Shown here one piece after another: positions 17,244-26,121 of a stretch of 34,645 nucleotides of DNA. Within the stretch, counting starts at the first letter, position 1. Every line of letters starts with the position of its first letter. This stretch comes from Oscillospiraceae bacterium (GTDB lineage: Bacteria; Bacillota; Clostridia; Oscillospirales; UBA929): positions 1-34,645 of the forward strand of contig JAISVO010000078.1 in the NCBI GenBank assembly GCA_031271525.1, in the 5' to 3' direction. The notes beneath the pieces are model-generated. The model made no database searches and was not told where the DNA came from. It saw nothing but the letters and a program-made list of their open reading frames with translations. A program made the translations under genes and the position numbers.

Positions 17244-18076
17244 GCGGCCACCTGAATCGCGGGCAGGAGGAGGATCAGCACCTCCACCGCCGGCGCGGCG
17301 AAGATCAGGCTGTCCAGCCGGTCGAGGACGCCGCCGTGACCGGGTAGAAGGGAGCCGAAGTCCTTGACGCCGAACTCCCGCTTGATGACGCTCATCGACA
17401 GGTCGCCGAGCTGCCCCGCGGCGCTCCCGATCAGCCCGTACAGCAGCAGAAGCGGGAAACTGACGGGGTTGCCTACGGCAAACTGCTGGATCAGCCCGTA
17501 CGCCGCCATCCCGGCCAGAACGCCGAGGACGCCGCCCACCGAGCCTTCCACCGTCTTCTTAGGGCTGACTGGCGTGAGCTTCCGTTTGCCAAAGGAGACG
17601 CCGACGAAGTAGGCGAAGGTGTCGCCTAGGAGCGCCGCGATGAAAGGCAGGAGGATGTAGTGCTTGCCGCCGGGCAGCGCCGCGATCCGGACGAGGGAGG
17701 ACAGGCAGTACGGCAGGGCGAGGGCCGACGTGAGCATCAGGGCGATTTGGGTGAAATTGACCCTCCCGAAGTCCGCCACCGCCTCGGCGAAGAGGAGAAG
17801 CAAAAAAACAGCGAACCCGGCGACTGGCAGCGCCCCGCCGAGGGGTTCCGGAATGGTGTCCCCGGCGTAGACCCAGAGGGGGATCGCCGCCGCGAAGACG
17901 ACCGCGTAAGCGGTCAGCCGCTTCTTGGGGATTTTCTTGGTGTTGACCAATAGCTCCCCGGCCGACAGCGCGCCTGCCAGAGACAGAGCGACGGGAAGAA
18001 CCCACGCCGGGGCGACGTAGAGCACCAGCGGCACGATGGGAAGCAGGAGTAACGCGACGACAATGCGGATCAGCAA
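17240..18076 (-). CDS. cdsA: Phosphatidate cytidylyltransferase CdsA
   Basis: A 278-residue polytopic membrane enzyme that converts phosphatidate and CTP to CDP-diacylglycerol, the branch point of phospholipid synthesis. Seven or eight hydrophobic segments are visible. The CDP-alcohol motifs appear as GVSFGKRKLTPVSPKKTVEGS and, near the C-terminus, IKREFGVKDFGSLLPGHGG followed by LDRLDS. The frame is open to 18202, but the family N-terminus (LIRIVVALLLLPIV) begins at TTG 18076-18074, two bases after the uppS stop and after a run of G that can serve as a ribosome site. The 3' end overlaps dxr by 4 bp. Confidence 0.95.
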   Translation of the reverse strand: MLIRIVVALLLLPIVPLVLYVAPAWVLPVALSLAGALSAGELLVNTKKIPKKRLTAYAVVFAAAIPLWVYAGDTIPEPLGGALPVAGFAVFLLLLFAEAVADFGRVNFTQIALMLTSALALPYCLSSLVRIAALPGGKHYILLPFIAALLGDTFAYFVGVSFGKRKLTPVSPKKTVEGSVGGVLGVLAGMAAYGLIQQFAVGNPVSFPLLLLYGLIGSAAGQLGDLSMSVIKREFGVKDFGSLLPGHGGVLDRLDSLIFAAPAVEVLILLLPAIQVAA

Positions 18077-18078
18077 GC

Positions 18079-18759
18079 TTACACCCCCCCGTATCTCCGG
18101 TTCCGGCGGGAATACTCCGTTAGGATGGAACACAGTTCTTTTTTGGAAAACCCCGGCCAGAGGGTTTTCGTGAAATACAGCTCGGCGTACGCCAGCTGCC
18201 ACAGCAGGAAGTTGGAGAGCCGCTGCTCCCCTCCCGTCCGGATGCAGAGATCCGGATCGGGGATCCCCGCCGTGTCGAGCAGAGCGCCAAACGCCGCTTC
18301 GCCGCCGTCGCCTATACGCCGCGCCGCCCGCAAAATCTCGTCCCGCCCCCCGTAGCGGAGGCAGATATTCGCCTGAAAGCCCTCGTATTGCCTAGAGACT
18401 TCTTCCGTCCTCGCGGCGAGCGCTTGGATATCCTCCGGAAGGCCGCTGAGGTCCCCGAAGAATTTCAGGCGGATCCTGTCTCTGGCCATCTTCTCCAAAG
18501 ACTCGGCTAAATATTTCCGCAGCAGGTCGTAGATCCCCCCGACCTCGTCGGCGGGGCGGCGTTCGGCGTTCTCGGTGGACAGCGCGTAGACGGTGAGGTA
18601 TTGAACGCCGATGTCCCTGCAAAAAGTCGCGATTGCGCGGAAATTTTCGCTCCCGACGGCGTGCCCGGCTTTTCGGGGAAGGCCCCGGCGGCTTGCCCAC
18701 CGCCCGTTGCCGTCCATAATAATCGCGATGTGCGCCGGCAGAACGGACGGAAGCCTCAT
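18079..18759 (-). CDS. uppS: Undecaprenyl diphosphate synthase (isoprenyl transferase)
   Basis: A 226-residue cis-prenyltransferase that builds the C55 carrier for peptidoglycan and wall polymers. The active-site block MDGNGRWA (Asp16) is present, followed by GSENFRAI, LTVYALSTEN, and the C-terminal RTGGEQRLSNFLLWQ and AYAELYF. The last motif normally reads RTSGEQRLSN, so a Ser to Gly change is notable but conservative in place. It is slightly short for the family (about 230-250). The ATG overlaps the frr stop as ATGA. Confidence 0.96.
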   Translation of the reverse strand: MRLPSVLPAHIAIIMDGNGRWASRRGLPRKAGHAVGSENFRAIATFCRDIGVQYLTVYALSTENAERRPADEVGGIYDLLRKYLAESLEKMARDRIRLKFFGDLSGLPEDIQALAARTEEVSRQYEGFQANICLRYGGRDEILRAARRIGDGGEAAFGALLDTAGIPDPDLCIRTGGEQRLSNFLLWQLAYAELYFTKTLWPGFSKKELCSILTEYSRRNRRYGGV

Positions 18760-19307
18760 ACCTCCATCAATTCTTTTTCCTTCTTGGCTGTCAGGGCGTC
18801 GATGTCTTTGATAGACTTGTCGGTGATCTCTTGAAGGTCGCGCTCGATGTCCCGCAGGTCGTCCTCGGTGATCTCGCTCTTCTTCTGCTGCTTCTTATAA
18901 AGCTCCAGCGCGTCCCGGCGGATCCCCCGGACGGCGACCTTCGCCTCCTCGCCGTACTTATGGACCTGTTTCCCAAGATCCCGGCGGCGCTCCTCGGTGA
19001 GCTGCGGGAAGGCGAGGCGGATGACTTTGCCGTCGTTTGTCGGGTTAATGCCGAGGTCGGAGGCTTGGATCGCCTTCTCGATGTTCTTCAGCGCCGAGGC
19101 GTCCCACGGCTGGATGACCAAGATGCGCGGCTCGGGGGTGGAGACGGACGCGATCTGCGCCACCGGCGTGGGAGTGCCGTAGTAGTCCACCGCCACACGG
19201 TCGAGAACCGCCGCGTTAGCCCGTCCGGCGCGGATTGTCGCGTAGCTGTGACCCAACGTCTCCAGTGTCTTCGCGATTTTTCCCTCCACTTCGGGATACT
19301 TGTCCAT
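18756..19307 (-). CDS. frr: Ribosome recycling factor
   Basis: A 183-residue RRF that splits post-termination ribosomes together with EF-G. Motifs such as RAGRANAAVLDRVAVDYYGTP (in parts), RILVIQPWD, NDGKVIRLAFPQLTEERR and the C-terminal three-helix bundle (about 1-28 and 105-183) are complete. The start is ATG 19307 after AGGAGGA at ideal spacing. It follows pyrH by 33 bp and overlaps uppS by 4 bp. Confidence 0.97.
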   Translation of the reverse strand: MDKYPEVEGKIAKTLETLGHSYATIRAGRANAAVLDRVAVDYYGTPTPVAQIASVSTPEPRILVIQPWDASALKNIEKAIQASDLGINPTNDGKVIRLAFPQLTEERRRDLGKQVHKYGEEAKVAVRGIRRDALELYKKQQKKSEITEDDLRDIERDLQEITDKSIKDIDALTAKKEKELMEV

Positions 19308-19340
19308 TGAAAAGTCCTCCTCACTGTTATCTGTTGTCTG

Positions 19341-20045
19341 TTACCTGACTAAAGTCCCTACCTTTTCCCCCATGATCGCCCGGTAGATGTTTTCGGGGTC
19401 GGACAGGGCGAAGAGGAGGACCGGAATGTGGTTGTCACGGGAGAGGGACGCCGCCGTGGCGTCCATCGCCGCGAGGTTGTCCCGCAGAAAGTCGCCCGGG
19501 GACAGTTCTTCGTATTTTGTGGCCTTTGGGTTCTTCTTCGGGTCGTCGGTGTAGACGCCGTCCACGTTTTTCGCGAGCAACACGATGTCCGCGCCGATCT
19601 CCGCGCCCCGCAGCACCGCCGCCGTATCGGTGGAGAAGTAGGGGTTGCCGGTGCCGCAGCCGAAGACCACCACCTTGCCGTTTTCCAGATGGGAGATCGC
19701 CCGCAGGCGTACGTACGGCTCTGCGAACGCCCGCATCTCGATCGCTGTCTGCACCCGCACCTCCACCCCGCGCGACTCCAAGACGTCCGCTACGGCGAGG
19801 CTGTTGATGGCGGTCGCGAGCATACCCATGTGGTCCGCGCGGGAGCGGTCCATCTTGCCGCCGCCGTCCTTCAGACCCCGCCAGATATTCCCGGCGCCGA
19901 GCACCAGCGCGATTTGGACCCCCGTTTCGAGGCAGCGCTTCAGGACGCCGCAGATCCGGCCGATCACCGCGAAGTCGAGGATTTCTCCGCCTTGACCGGC
20001 AATGGCCTCCCCGCTGATCTTGATCAGCACCCTCTTATACAGCAA
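19341..20045 (-). CDS. pyrH: UMP kinase
   Basis: A 234-residue bacterial UMP kinase of the amino-acid-kinase fold, which phosphorylates UMP to UDP. Seen are YKRVLIKISGEAIAG, LVLGAGNIWRG, DHMGMLATAINSLA, VFGCGTGNPYFSTDTAA and NVDGVYTDDPKKNP, all diagnostic. The start is TTG 20045-20043 after GGAGGG at good spacing. It heads an eight-gene operon down to polC. In many clostridia rpsB and tsf come just before it; here they are absent and a divergent sensor kinase lies upstream, so pyrH has its own promoter at 20072-20100. Confidence 0.96.
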   Translation of the reverse strand: MLYKRVLIKISGEAIAGQGGEILDFAVIGRICGVLKRCLETGVQIALVLGAGNIWRGLKDGGGKMDRSRADHMGMLATAINSLAVADVLESRGVEVRVQTAIEMRAFAEPYVRLRAISHLENGKVVVFGCGTGNPYFSTDTAAVLRGAEIGADIVLLAKNVDGVYTDDPKKNPKATKYEELSPGDFLRDNLAAMDATAASLSRDNHIPVLLFALSDPENIYRAIMGEKVGTLVR

Positions 20046-20071
20046 GTGCGATCCCTCCTTTTTTCACCCAC

Positions 20072-20100
20072 AGTATAAACCATATCGCAGGTTTTGAAAA
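20072..20100 (-). promoter_or_regulatory. Probable promoter of the pyrH-polC operon
   Basis: On the minus strand TTTTCA (20100-20095), a 17-base spacer and TATACT (20077-20072) lie about 27 bases upstream of the pyrH TTG. The -10 is good and the -35 matches 4 of 6. Confidence 0.6.
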
Positions 20101-20147
20101 GGGTTATTTTTGTTCGGCCGCCATTTTGGATGAAACCAAGGTTATCG

Positions 20148-20176
20148 TTGACATTTTGTTAACCATCCGGTATAGT
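20148..20176 (+). promoter_or_regulatory. Promoter of the hybrid sensor kinase gene
   Basis: TTGACA (20148-20153), a 17-base spacer and TATAGT (20171-20176) form a near-consensus promoter ending 23 bases before the kinase TTG start. The leader is therefore very short. Confidence 0.72.
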
Positions 20177-20199
20177 AACAGGGAGAGTAGGGATGCGAT

Positions 20200-23100
20200 T
20201 TGAGACTAAAGCGCTTTCTGTGTTGCCTGATACTCTGTGTCGTGACAGCGGGCGTTTTCGGGTCGGCCGCCGCCGAAGAAAACGAGACACTTCATATAGC
20301 AACTGCGGGGAGCCGCCCCATCTACATAGACCGCCTGATTTTCAGCGCGTTCCGGGCTTCCGGCATCGCGGCGTCCCTTGAGGTCACCGAAACCTTGAGG
20401 GGTATTCAGGCTGCGAACAGCGGTGAAATCGCGGGGGTCGTATCCGCTACCCCCAACTTGGAGAGCGAGTATCCGAACCTGTTCAGAGTGAACCAAAAGC
20501 TTGACGACGTGCGGATCGCGGTATTCACAAGGGGGGAGACGATCCTCTCGTGGGAAGAGCTTTCCGGGCGCCGTGTCGCCCTCCTTGCGGATCGGTTGTA
20601 TGCCGACCGGAACCTCCCGGACGACGCGGAGAGGGTCGCGCTGAAAACAGACCTCGCGGCTCTGGACGCCTTGGCGGCGGGCGAGGTTGACGCCGCCGTT
20701 ATCAGTATACGGGAGCGGGAAACCTTCCAGATTCCCGAAGGCGTCTCCCTGTCCGCCGTTCTGGAGACCGTCGGGGAATATCTGTATATGAACAACGCGT
20801 ATGAGCACACAGCCCTCGCGGTTGCGAAGGAACTGACGCGAATGGGCGCGGACGGGCGGACCGAGAGGATCGTCGGCGGGGATCCGCTGAACCCGACTTT
20901 CGCCAAAGTCGTCCTGCACATCACCTCCTTCGCGCAGGATAACCTTCGGGAGGTCCGGTTCACCGAGGAGATGCGGAAACCGTTTGTGAACGACGACACG
21001 GTGGAATGGCAGATGCTCGAAATGCAGGTCCGCCGCCTAAACGAGCTGGACCGCGCCGACCACTTCGACCAGCTGATCCGCTGGCGCTGCCTCACGACAA
21101 ACCTGTCGGCGGTCGTCGTTTCGGGCGACGACGCCTACGAGTTTATCCGGGACCGCTACTACCTCCTTTTCCCCGGCACGCCGGTCTTCGTCTACGGCGT
21201 CGGTGAGGAGGCGTGGGCGGAGGTCGAACGCTCTTCGCCGGCCTTCACCGGCGTTTTCGATCCCTTCCCGGCCGCCGAGACGGTCGCCGGGGCGTTACGG
21301 CTTTTTCCGGAGACAAAAACAATCTTTGTGGTCAACGATTTCACCGCCGAAGGGACGCACTACCGGGAGGCGACCGAGCGCCAGCTCGCGTCCCTATCCG
21401 AACAGATCTCGGTGCTGTATAACGCGGACGCCGGGCGGAACGCCTTGCAGGAGGAGATCCAATCCCTCCCCGAAAACAGCTTGGTTCTGGTCGGCTCCTA
21501 CTTCCGGGACGCGGACGGTCAGTACTTCACTTTGGGCGAGATGGGGCACTTTTTCGCGGAGCACTGTGCGGCGCCGGTTTTTTCACCCCATACGGCGGTC
21601 CTCGCGTATAACGCGATCGGGGGGAAATGCCTCGACTATGCGCTGTACGGGCAAGCCGCGGCGGCATGGCTCACCGGCCTGCTGGAGACGGGGGAGTCGG
21701 TTGCCCCGCCCAAGGACGGGTACCCCCGCTGGGTATTCGACTATGAGCTTCTGCGGGCGTGGGACATTGGGGAGCGGAGCCTTCCCGAAGGTTCCGACGT
21801 GATCAATAAGCCGTCGGTGTCGCCGGTCGTGATTGGGATACCGATCGCCCTTGTCCTGATCGCCCTGACAGCCCTCCTCTTCTGGACCCAGCGCCGCAGA
21901 CGGCGGGAAGCCGCCGAGGAGCGGATCGTCAAGAACCGGCTGGAGAGCATCATCGGGGTCGCGCCGGTCGCCTACCTCCTCTGTGTGGACAACCTCGTCC
22001 GGGAGATCAACGAGAGCATGATCCTTGAAACGGGGTTGAACATCGGCGACGACATCACCGGGGTCTTCTTCGAGCAGGAGGGGGAGGAACCCCTCATCGA
22101 CCGGGTCCGCAAGGACGGCTTTCTGCACAGCGCCTTGGTGAGTTACCGCACCTTCGGGGGGGAAATACACCGGAGCATCGTCAACATGGTGGTGGTGGAC
22201 TACGACGGTCAGGAAGGGTTTGTCATCTGGTCGGTGGATAACGAGGAGGAGGAGCGGAAGAAGGACGAGATCAAAGCGGCCCGGGAAAATCTCCAGACGA
22301 TTTTGGACTTCCTCCCCGAGCCGATCCGGATCGTCGACCTCGCGAGCAACACGATCGCCTACCTAAACTATGCCGCGATCGAACTGCTGGGCTACAACCT
22401 GTTCGAGCCGTTTATCGGTCTGCCTGCGCTCCTCCCGATGCCGGCGTCCCAGCCGGATGGCACCGATTCGGAGCGGGCGCTGGAGGCGATCGACCACACC
22501 GAGACGATCATCATGATGGAGCTGGTCTGCCTCCGGCGGAACGGGACCCCGTTCAATATCCAGATGACCGCCTGCCCCATCGACTATCAGGGACGGCGTT
22601 CCTCCCTCTGCGTGCTGAAGGATATGACGGCCGACAAAGAGGCGGAGCAGGCCCTGCTGAACACCATCGAGCGGGAGAAGGAAGCGAACCAGAGCAAGAG
22701 CGCCTTCCTGAGCAACATGAGCCACGAGATCCGCACCCCGATGAACGCCATCATCGGGCTTACCGAGCTGGAGCTGCGCCGGGAGCAGCCGGAGGGCACT
22801 CGTACGGTCTACAAGAAGATCAGCACCTCCGCGAAAAACCTCCTCCAGATTATCAACGACATCCTCGACCTCTCCAAGATCGAGGCGGAGAAGCTGGAAA
22901 TCCTCCAAGAGGACTTCCGGCTGGAGGACGTCCTGAACAGCGCGATGCTGGTGGCGTCGCCCCGTTTGGAGGGCAAACGGGTGGAGATGCTTCTGGACGT
23001 GTCGCCGGAGCTTCCCAAAACGCTGATCGGCGACGAGACCCGGCTCTGGCAGATCCTCAAGAACTTTTTGGACAACTCGGCAAAGTACACCGAAACGGGA

Positions 23101-24237
23101 TCCGTCATCCTCCGGGCGGCGCCCGACGTCAGCCGGTCGGACGGCGAGACGGTAATGATCGTTTTCGAGATCAGGGACACCGGGATCGGGATGAGCGAAG
23201 AGGACTTGAATCGCGTCTTCCGACCGTATGAGCAAACGCAGAACGCCGCGCAGAAGCACTATACGGGCACCGGGCTTGGGATGTCGATCGCGAAGAACCT
23301 GTGCGAACTGATGAAGGGCACGCTGACGGCGTTCAGCGCTCCCGGGGCCGGGACCTCGATCCGTCTGGACATTCCCTTCCGCCGGGCGGCTGAGGAGGGC
23401 TCGATCCTGAGCGGAGAAAAGGGTCTGGCGGGGATCCGCGTTCTCGCGGCGGACGACGACGAGCTGTCCCGGAAGATTATCGCGACCCTCTTGGAGAGCG
23501 GCGGAGCGGAATGTGTCCTCGCCGACAGCGGCGAAGCCGCCGTGAGGCAGATTGTCGCCGACCGGAATAAGGGGAAGGCGTTTGACATCATTCTGTTGGA
23601 CTACCTGATGGGCGGGATGAACGGTTTGGAGTCCGCGCGGAAGATCCACATGTGCCTTTCGGTCGTCCCGCCGATCCTGCTCGTCACCTCCTTCCAGCGG
23701 ATGCTGCTGCAGAACGAGCTGGAGAAGAACGGGGTGGACGGCGTCATGGAGAAGCCGCTGATCCCCTCGCAGTTTATCAAGAGGCTGCGGGTCGCCCTCC
23801 GCCTTGAGGAGCAGGGCGACACCGCGGCGGATATCAAGGCGTACGCCGGTTTCCGGGATGCCCGGGTGCTGGTTTGCGAGGACAATATGATCAATCAGGA
23901 GGTGGCGGTCGGCATCCTAAACCAGTTCGGCGTCACGGCGGTCGTCGCCGACAACGGCAAACTGGGTATCGAGGCTTACCGCGCGAAGGGACCCTTCGAC
24001 GTTATCCTGATGGACCTGCAAATGCCGGTGATGGACGGCTTCGAGGCCGCCCGCGCCCTCCGCGCCGAAGGGGCGTCACTGCCGATCATCAGCCTGTCGG
24101 CCGACGCGATGACCGAGGTGACGGAGAAATGCCGGGAAGCCGGAATGAACGACACCATCAACAAACCGGTGGAGATCGACCAGTTCTACCAGACCCTCCG
24201 CAAATGGATCCCGGAGGAGAAGCGGCTTATGGGGTAG
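20200..24237 (+). CDS. Giant hybrid histidine kinase with two periplasmic-binding-protein-like sensor regions
   Basis: A 1345-residue membrane kinase. The signal sequence (LKRFLCCLILCVVTAG) is followed by a type-2 periplasmic-binding fold (about 30-220, LHIATAG, GEVDAAVIS) and a second region resembling type-1 ABC_sub_bind proteins (about 290-520, SAVVVSGDDAY, TKTIFVVNDFTAEG, NSLVLVGSYFRD). One membrane helix lies at about 543-562. Inside come two PAS-like domains (about 578-820), HisKA with His842 in SNMSHEIRTPMN, HATPase with DNSAKYT, DTGIGMS and GTGLGMS, then two receivers with phospho-acceptors Asp1134 (ILLDYLMGG) and Asp1272 (ILMDLQMPVMDG). No Hpt domain or output domain is present, so a separate phosphotransfer or response regulator should exist. 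The start is TTG 20200; a nearby ATG at 20193 is in another frame. The ligand is unknown. Confidence 0.9.
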   Translation: MRLKRFLCCLILCVVTAGVFGSAAAEENETLHIATAGSRPIYIDRLIFSAFRASGIAASLEVTETLRGIQAANSGEIAGVVSATPNLESEYPNLFRVNQKLDDVRIAVFTRGETILSWEELSGRRVALLADRLYADRNLPDDAERVALKTDLAALDALAAGEVDAAVISIRERETFQIPEGVSLSAVLETVGEYLYMNNAYEHTALAVAKELTRMGADGRTERIVGGDPLNPTFAKVVLHITSFAQDNLREVRFTEEMRKPFVNDDTVEWQMLEMQVRRLNELDRADHFDQLIRWRCLTTNLSAVVVSGDDAYEFIRDRYYLLFPGTPVFVYGVGEEAWAEVERSSPAFTGVFDPFPAAETVAGALRLFPETKTIFVVNDFTAEGTHYREATERQLASLSEQISVLYNADAGRNALQEEIQSLPENSLVLVGSYFRDADGQYFTLGEMGHFFAEHCAAPVFSPHTAVLAYNAIGGKCLDYALYGQAAAAWLTGLLETGESVAPPKDGYPRWVFDYELLRAWDIGERSLPEGSDVINKPSVSPVVIGIPIALVLIALTALLFWTQRRRRREAAEERIVKNRLESIIGVAPVAYLLCVDNLVREINESMILETGLNIGDDITGVFFEQEGEEPLIDRVRKDGFLHSALVSYRTFGGEIHRSIVNMVVVDYDGQEGFVIWSVDNEEEERKKDEIKAARENLQTILDFLPEPIRIVDLASNTIAYLNYAAIELLGYNLFEPFIGLPALLPMPASQPDGTDSERALEAIDHTETIIMMELVCLRRNGTPFNIQMTACPIDYQGRRSSLCVLKDMTADKEAEQALLNTIEREKEANQSKSAFLSNMSHEIRTPMNAIIGLTELELRREQPEGTRTVYKKISTSAKNLLQIINDILDLSKIEAEKLEILQEDFRLEDVLNSAMLVASPRLEGKRVEMLLDVSPELPKTLIGDETRLWQILKNFLDNSAKYTETGSVILRAAPDVSRSDGETVMIVFEIRDTGIGMSEEDLNRVFRPYEQTQNAAQKHYTGTGLGMSIAKNLCELMKGTLTAFSAPGAGTSIRLDIPFRRAAEEGSILSGEKGLAGIRVLAADDDELSRKIIATLLESGGAECVLADSGEAAVRQIVADRNKGKAFDIILLDYLMGGMNGLESARKIHMCLSVVPPILLVTSFQRMLLQNELEKNGVDGVMEKPLIPSQFIKRLRVALRLEEQGDTAADIKAYAGFRDARVLVCEDNMINQEVAVGILNQFGVTAVVADNGKLGIEAYRAKGPFDVILMDLQMPVMDGFEAARALRAEGASLPIISLSADAMTEVTEKCREAGMNDTINKPVEIDQFYQTLRKWIPEEKRLMG

Positions 24238-24284
24238 GCGGGCTGACCGTTTGAAAACTTTTTGGGAATTTTCTTGGAAACCCC

Positions 24285-24313
24285 TTGACGGATAGAAACG
24301 GATAGAGTATTAT
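24285..24313 (+). promoter_or_regulatory. Promoter of the M23 peptidase gene
   Basis: TTGACG (24285-24290), a 17-base spacer and TATTAT (24308-24313) lie 66 bases before the ATG. Confidence 0.68.
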
Positions 24314-24339
24314 GTAATAGCTTGTAACCGATTTGTAAC
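24313..24339 (+). promoter_or_regulatory. WalR-like direct repeat at the M23 promoter
   Basis: TGTAAC (24323-24328), five bases and TGTAAC (24334-24339) match the WalR/YycF consensus TGTWAH-N5-TGTWAH exactly. A further half-site TGTAAT lies at 24313-24318. The sites sit just after the -10, which in this family usually means repression. No walR gene is in the window. Confidence 0.5.
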
Positions 24340-24379
24340 CGTTATGGAAGATTTACGTTAGAGAATAGGGGTTGACCCA

Positions 24380-25999
24380 ATGGCAGAAACCGTATTGGGA
24401 CGCGCGAGACCATATGTCCTGACCGGCTTTCCCGAAAAGCGGACGAGCGCCGCCTCCCGCGAAACCGCCCAGCGGTACCGCGCGGCTTGCCGGCGCGCCG
24501 AACGCGCCGTCGCCGCACAGGATATGCGGCGGCGTTTCGCCGCTCTGTCTGCGGTCCTTGCGAAGGCGGCTTCCCCCTTCCGCGCTTTGGCGTCGTCGGT
24601 TCTGTATGTCACGGCGGCTGTCACCGAGAGGGCGCGCGCCGTCGGATACGGAAAGAGCTTCCATTTGGAGCGGGTGCAGACCGCTAAGAAAAATGCTAAC
24701 CACGCCCGGATCAACACGACGCTGGCTTTCCTCGCGGCCGGGGTGCTGCTTTTCGTCTGCTCGATCTACCGTGTCGGGCTGGAGGTCTTCCTCGACGGCG
24801 AGAGCATCGGGTATGTGACGAGCCAGAGCGTCGTCGAGAGCTCGCTGAGCGCCGTATCGGTGAAGGCGAGCGCGATTTTGGGGCGTTCGTATATAGCCTC
24901 CCCTGACATCCGCTACCGCTTCTCCATCGTCAAGAAGAACCAGATTTTTGACAGCAAGGGCGCCGAGGAAAGCATCCTGAATAATATCTCGGACATCGAC
25001 CGCCTGAGCGTCTTGACAGTGGACGGCGAGGTGATTGCCGCAACGCAGGATCCCGACTCGATTACAGCCGCGCTGAACACCGTCCTCGGTAACGGGACGA
25101 ACTCCTTCCTGCAGGATGTGCGGATCGAGAGCCAGCTCAACTCGGTGTCTCTCCTCCGCACCACCGACGAGATCGTGCGGGATCTCACCCGTCTGACTCG
25201 GGAGGAGATTCGGGTGACCGTCCGGGGCGGTGAAACCGCCGAAGAGATCGCGGCGGCGCACGGACTGTCGCTGTCCGCGCTGCAGGAGCTGAACCGCAAC
25301 GCCGACCTGTCGGCGCTGACCGAGGGGCAATCCGTCCTTGTGCAGAAGGCGAAGCCGTTTTTGTCGGTCGTCTCCACCGAACCAATTACCTATGAGCAGC
25401 CGGTGCCCTACGAAACCGAGTATACCGACGACCCTACCCTGTGGGTGGGTTCGAGCAAGGTGATGACCGAGGGGGAGGACGGCGTCGAGCTTGTGCGGGC
25501 GACCAATACCTCGGTGGACGGCTACGAGCCGACGATGGCGGTCAACGGTTCCCTCCTGATCGAGGAGCCGGTCACCGAAGTGATCGCGGTCGGTTCCCGC
25601 ACCCGGGACGCCACCGGTACCTTTATGCGCCCGAGCAACGGGAGGGTTTCGTCCCGGTTTGGCAGACGGAAAATCTGGGGCTCCTACAGTATGCACTACG
25701 GTTTGGACTTTGAGGGGCGGCTCGGCGACTCGGTCGTGGCGTCTGACGGCGGGGTTGTAACCTTTGCCGGGAAGCGCGCGGAGTACGGGTTGTGCGTCAT
25801 TATCGACCACCAGAACGGCTACCAGACGGTTTACGGGCACAACTCCAAGATTGTGGTGGAGAAGGGCCAGCGGGTCGGCAAGGGCGAGGAGATCGCGAAG
25901 GTGGGCAGCACCGGGCGCTCCACCGGACCTCACGTTCACTTCGAGATTTTGGTCAACGGCGTGGTGAAGAATCCCGCGAACTACCTCGAAGATTTGTAG
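24380..25999 (+). CDS. Membrane-anchored M23 metallopeptidase with LysM-like and G5-like domains
   Basis: A 539-residue cell-wall hydrolase. An unusually long, basic cytoplasmic N-terminus of about 110 residues precedes a single membrane helix (about 111-130). Outside come an unassigned region (131-275), a LysM-like domain (about 277-322, RGGETAEEIAAAHGLSLSAL), a G5-like domain (about 331-405) and an M23/LytM domain (about 415-535). Zinc and catalytic residues fit the family: His439 and Asp443 in MHYGLDF, and His518/His520 in GPHVHFE. M23 enzymes cut peptide cross-links in peptidoglycan. The start is ATG 24380 after AGGGG. It may serve wall growth or division; two hairpins follow its stop. 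Confidence 0.92.
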   Translation: MAETVLGRARPYVLTGFPEKRTSAASRETAQRYRAACRRAERAVAAQDMRRRFAALSAVLAKAASPFRALASSVLYVTAAVTERARAVGYGKSFHLERVQTAKKNANHARINTTLAFLAAGVLLFVCSIYRVGLEVFLDGESIGYVTSQSVVESSLSAVSVKASAILGRSYIASPDIRYRFSIVKKNQIFDSKGAEESILNNISDIDRLSVLTVDGEVIAATQDPDSITAALNTVLGNGTNSFLQDVRIESQLNSVSLLRTTDEIVRDLTRLTREEIRVTVRGGETAEEIAAAHGLSLSALQELNRNADLSALTEGQSVLVQKAKPFLSVVSTEPITYEQPVPYETEYTDDPTLWVGSSKVMTEGEDGVELVRATNTSVDGYEPTMAVNGSLLIEEPVTEVIAVGSRTRDATGTFMRPSNGRVSSRFGRRKIWGSYSMHYGLDFEGRLGDSVVASDGGVVTFAGKRAEYGLCVIIDHQNGYQTVYGHNSKIVVEKGQRVGKGEEIAKVGSTGRSTGPHVHFEILVNGVVKNPANYLEDL

Positions 26000-26030
26000 G
26001 GGTACAGCTTAACTTACTGGAATCGCTACG

Positions 26031-26056
26031 CTCCCCCCGTCGGAAGACAGGGGGAG
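26031..26056 (+). terminator. Hairpin after the M23 gene
   Basis: CTCCCCC (26031-26037) pairs with GGGGGAG (26050-26056), and an inner GTC-GGAA-GAC continues the stem across one C/A mismatch. TTGTTTCTGTGTTT follows, so it is a reasonable intrinsic terminator 31 bp after the stop. Confidence 0.6.
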
Positions 26057-26121
26057 TTGTTTCTGTGTTTGCCTGTGCGGGTTTGCCGTTGCTTGCATGT
26101 GGCGATATGTCACCATAAGCC

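Noticed and set aside
20193..20381. ATG at 20193 as the start of the kinase or of a small gene
   Set aside because: It is in a different frame from the kinase, and the 62-codon product has no recognisable feature. TTG 20200 gives a proper signal peptide.
22363..23649. A 428-codon minus-strand open frame inside the kinase gene
   Set aside because: The plus strand encodes clear HisKA, HATPase and receiver motifs here; the reverse frame has none.
24353..25939. A 528-codon minus-strand open frame opposite the M23 gene
   Set aside because: Antisense to a well-supported peptidase, with no motif or ribosome site.
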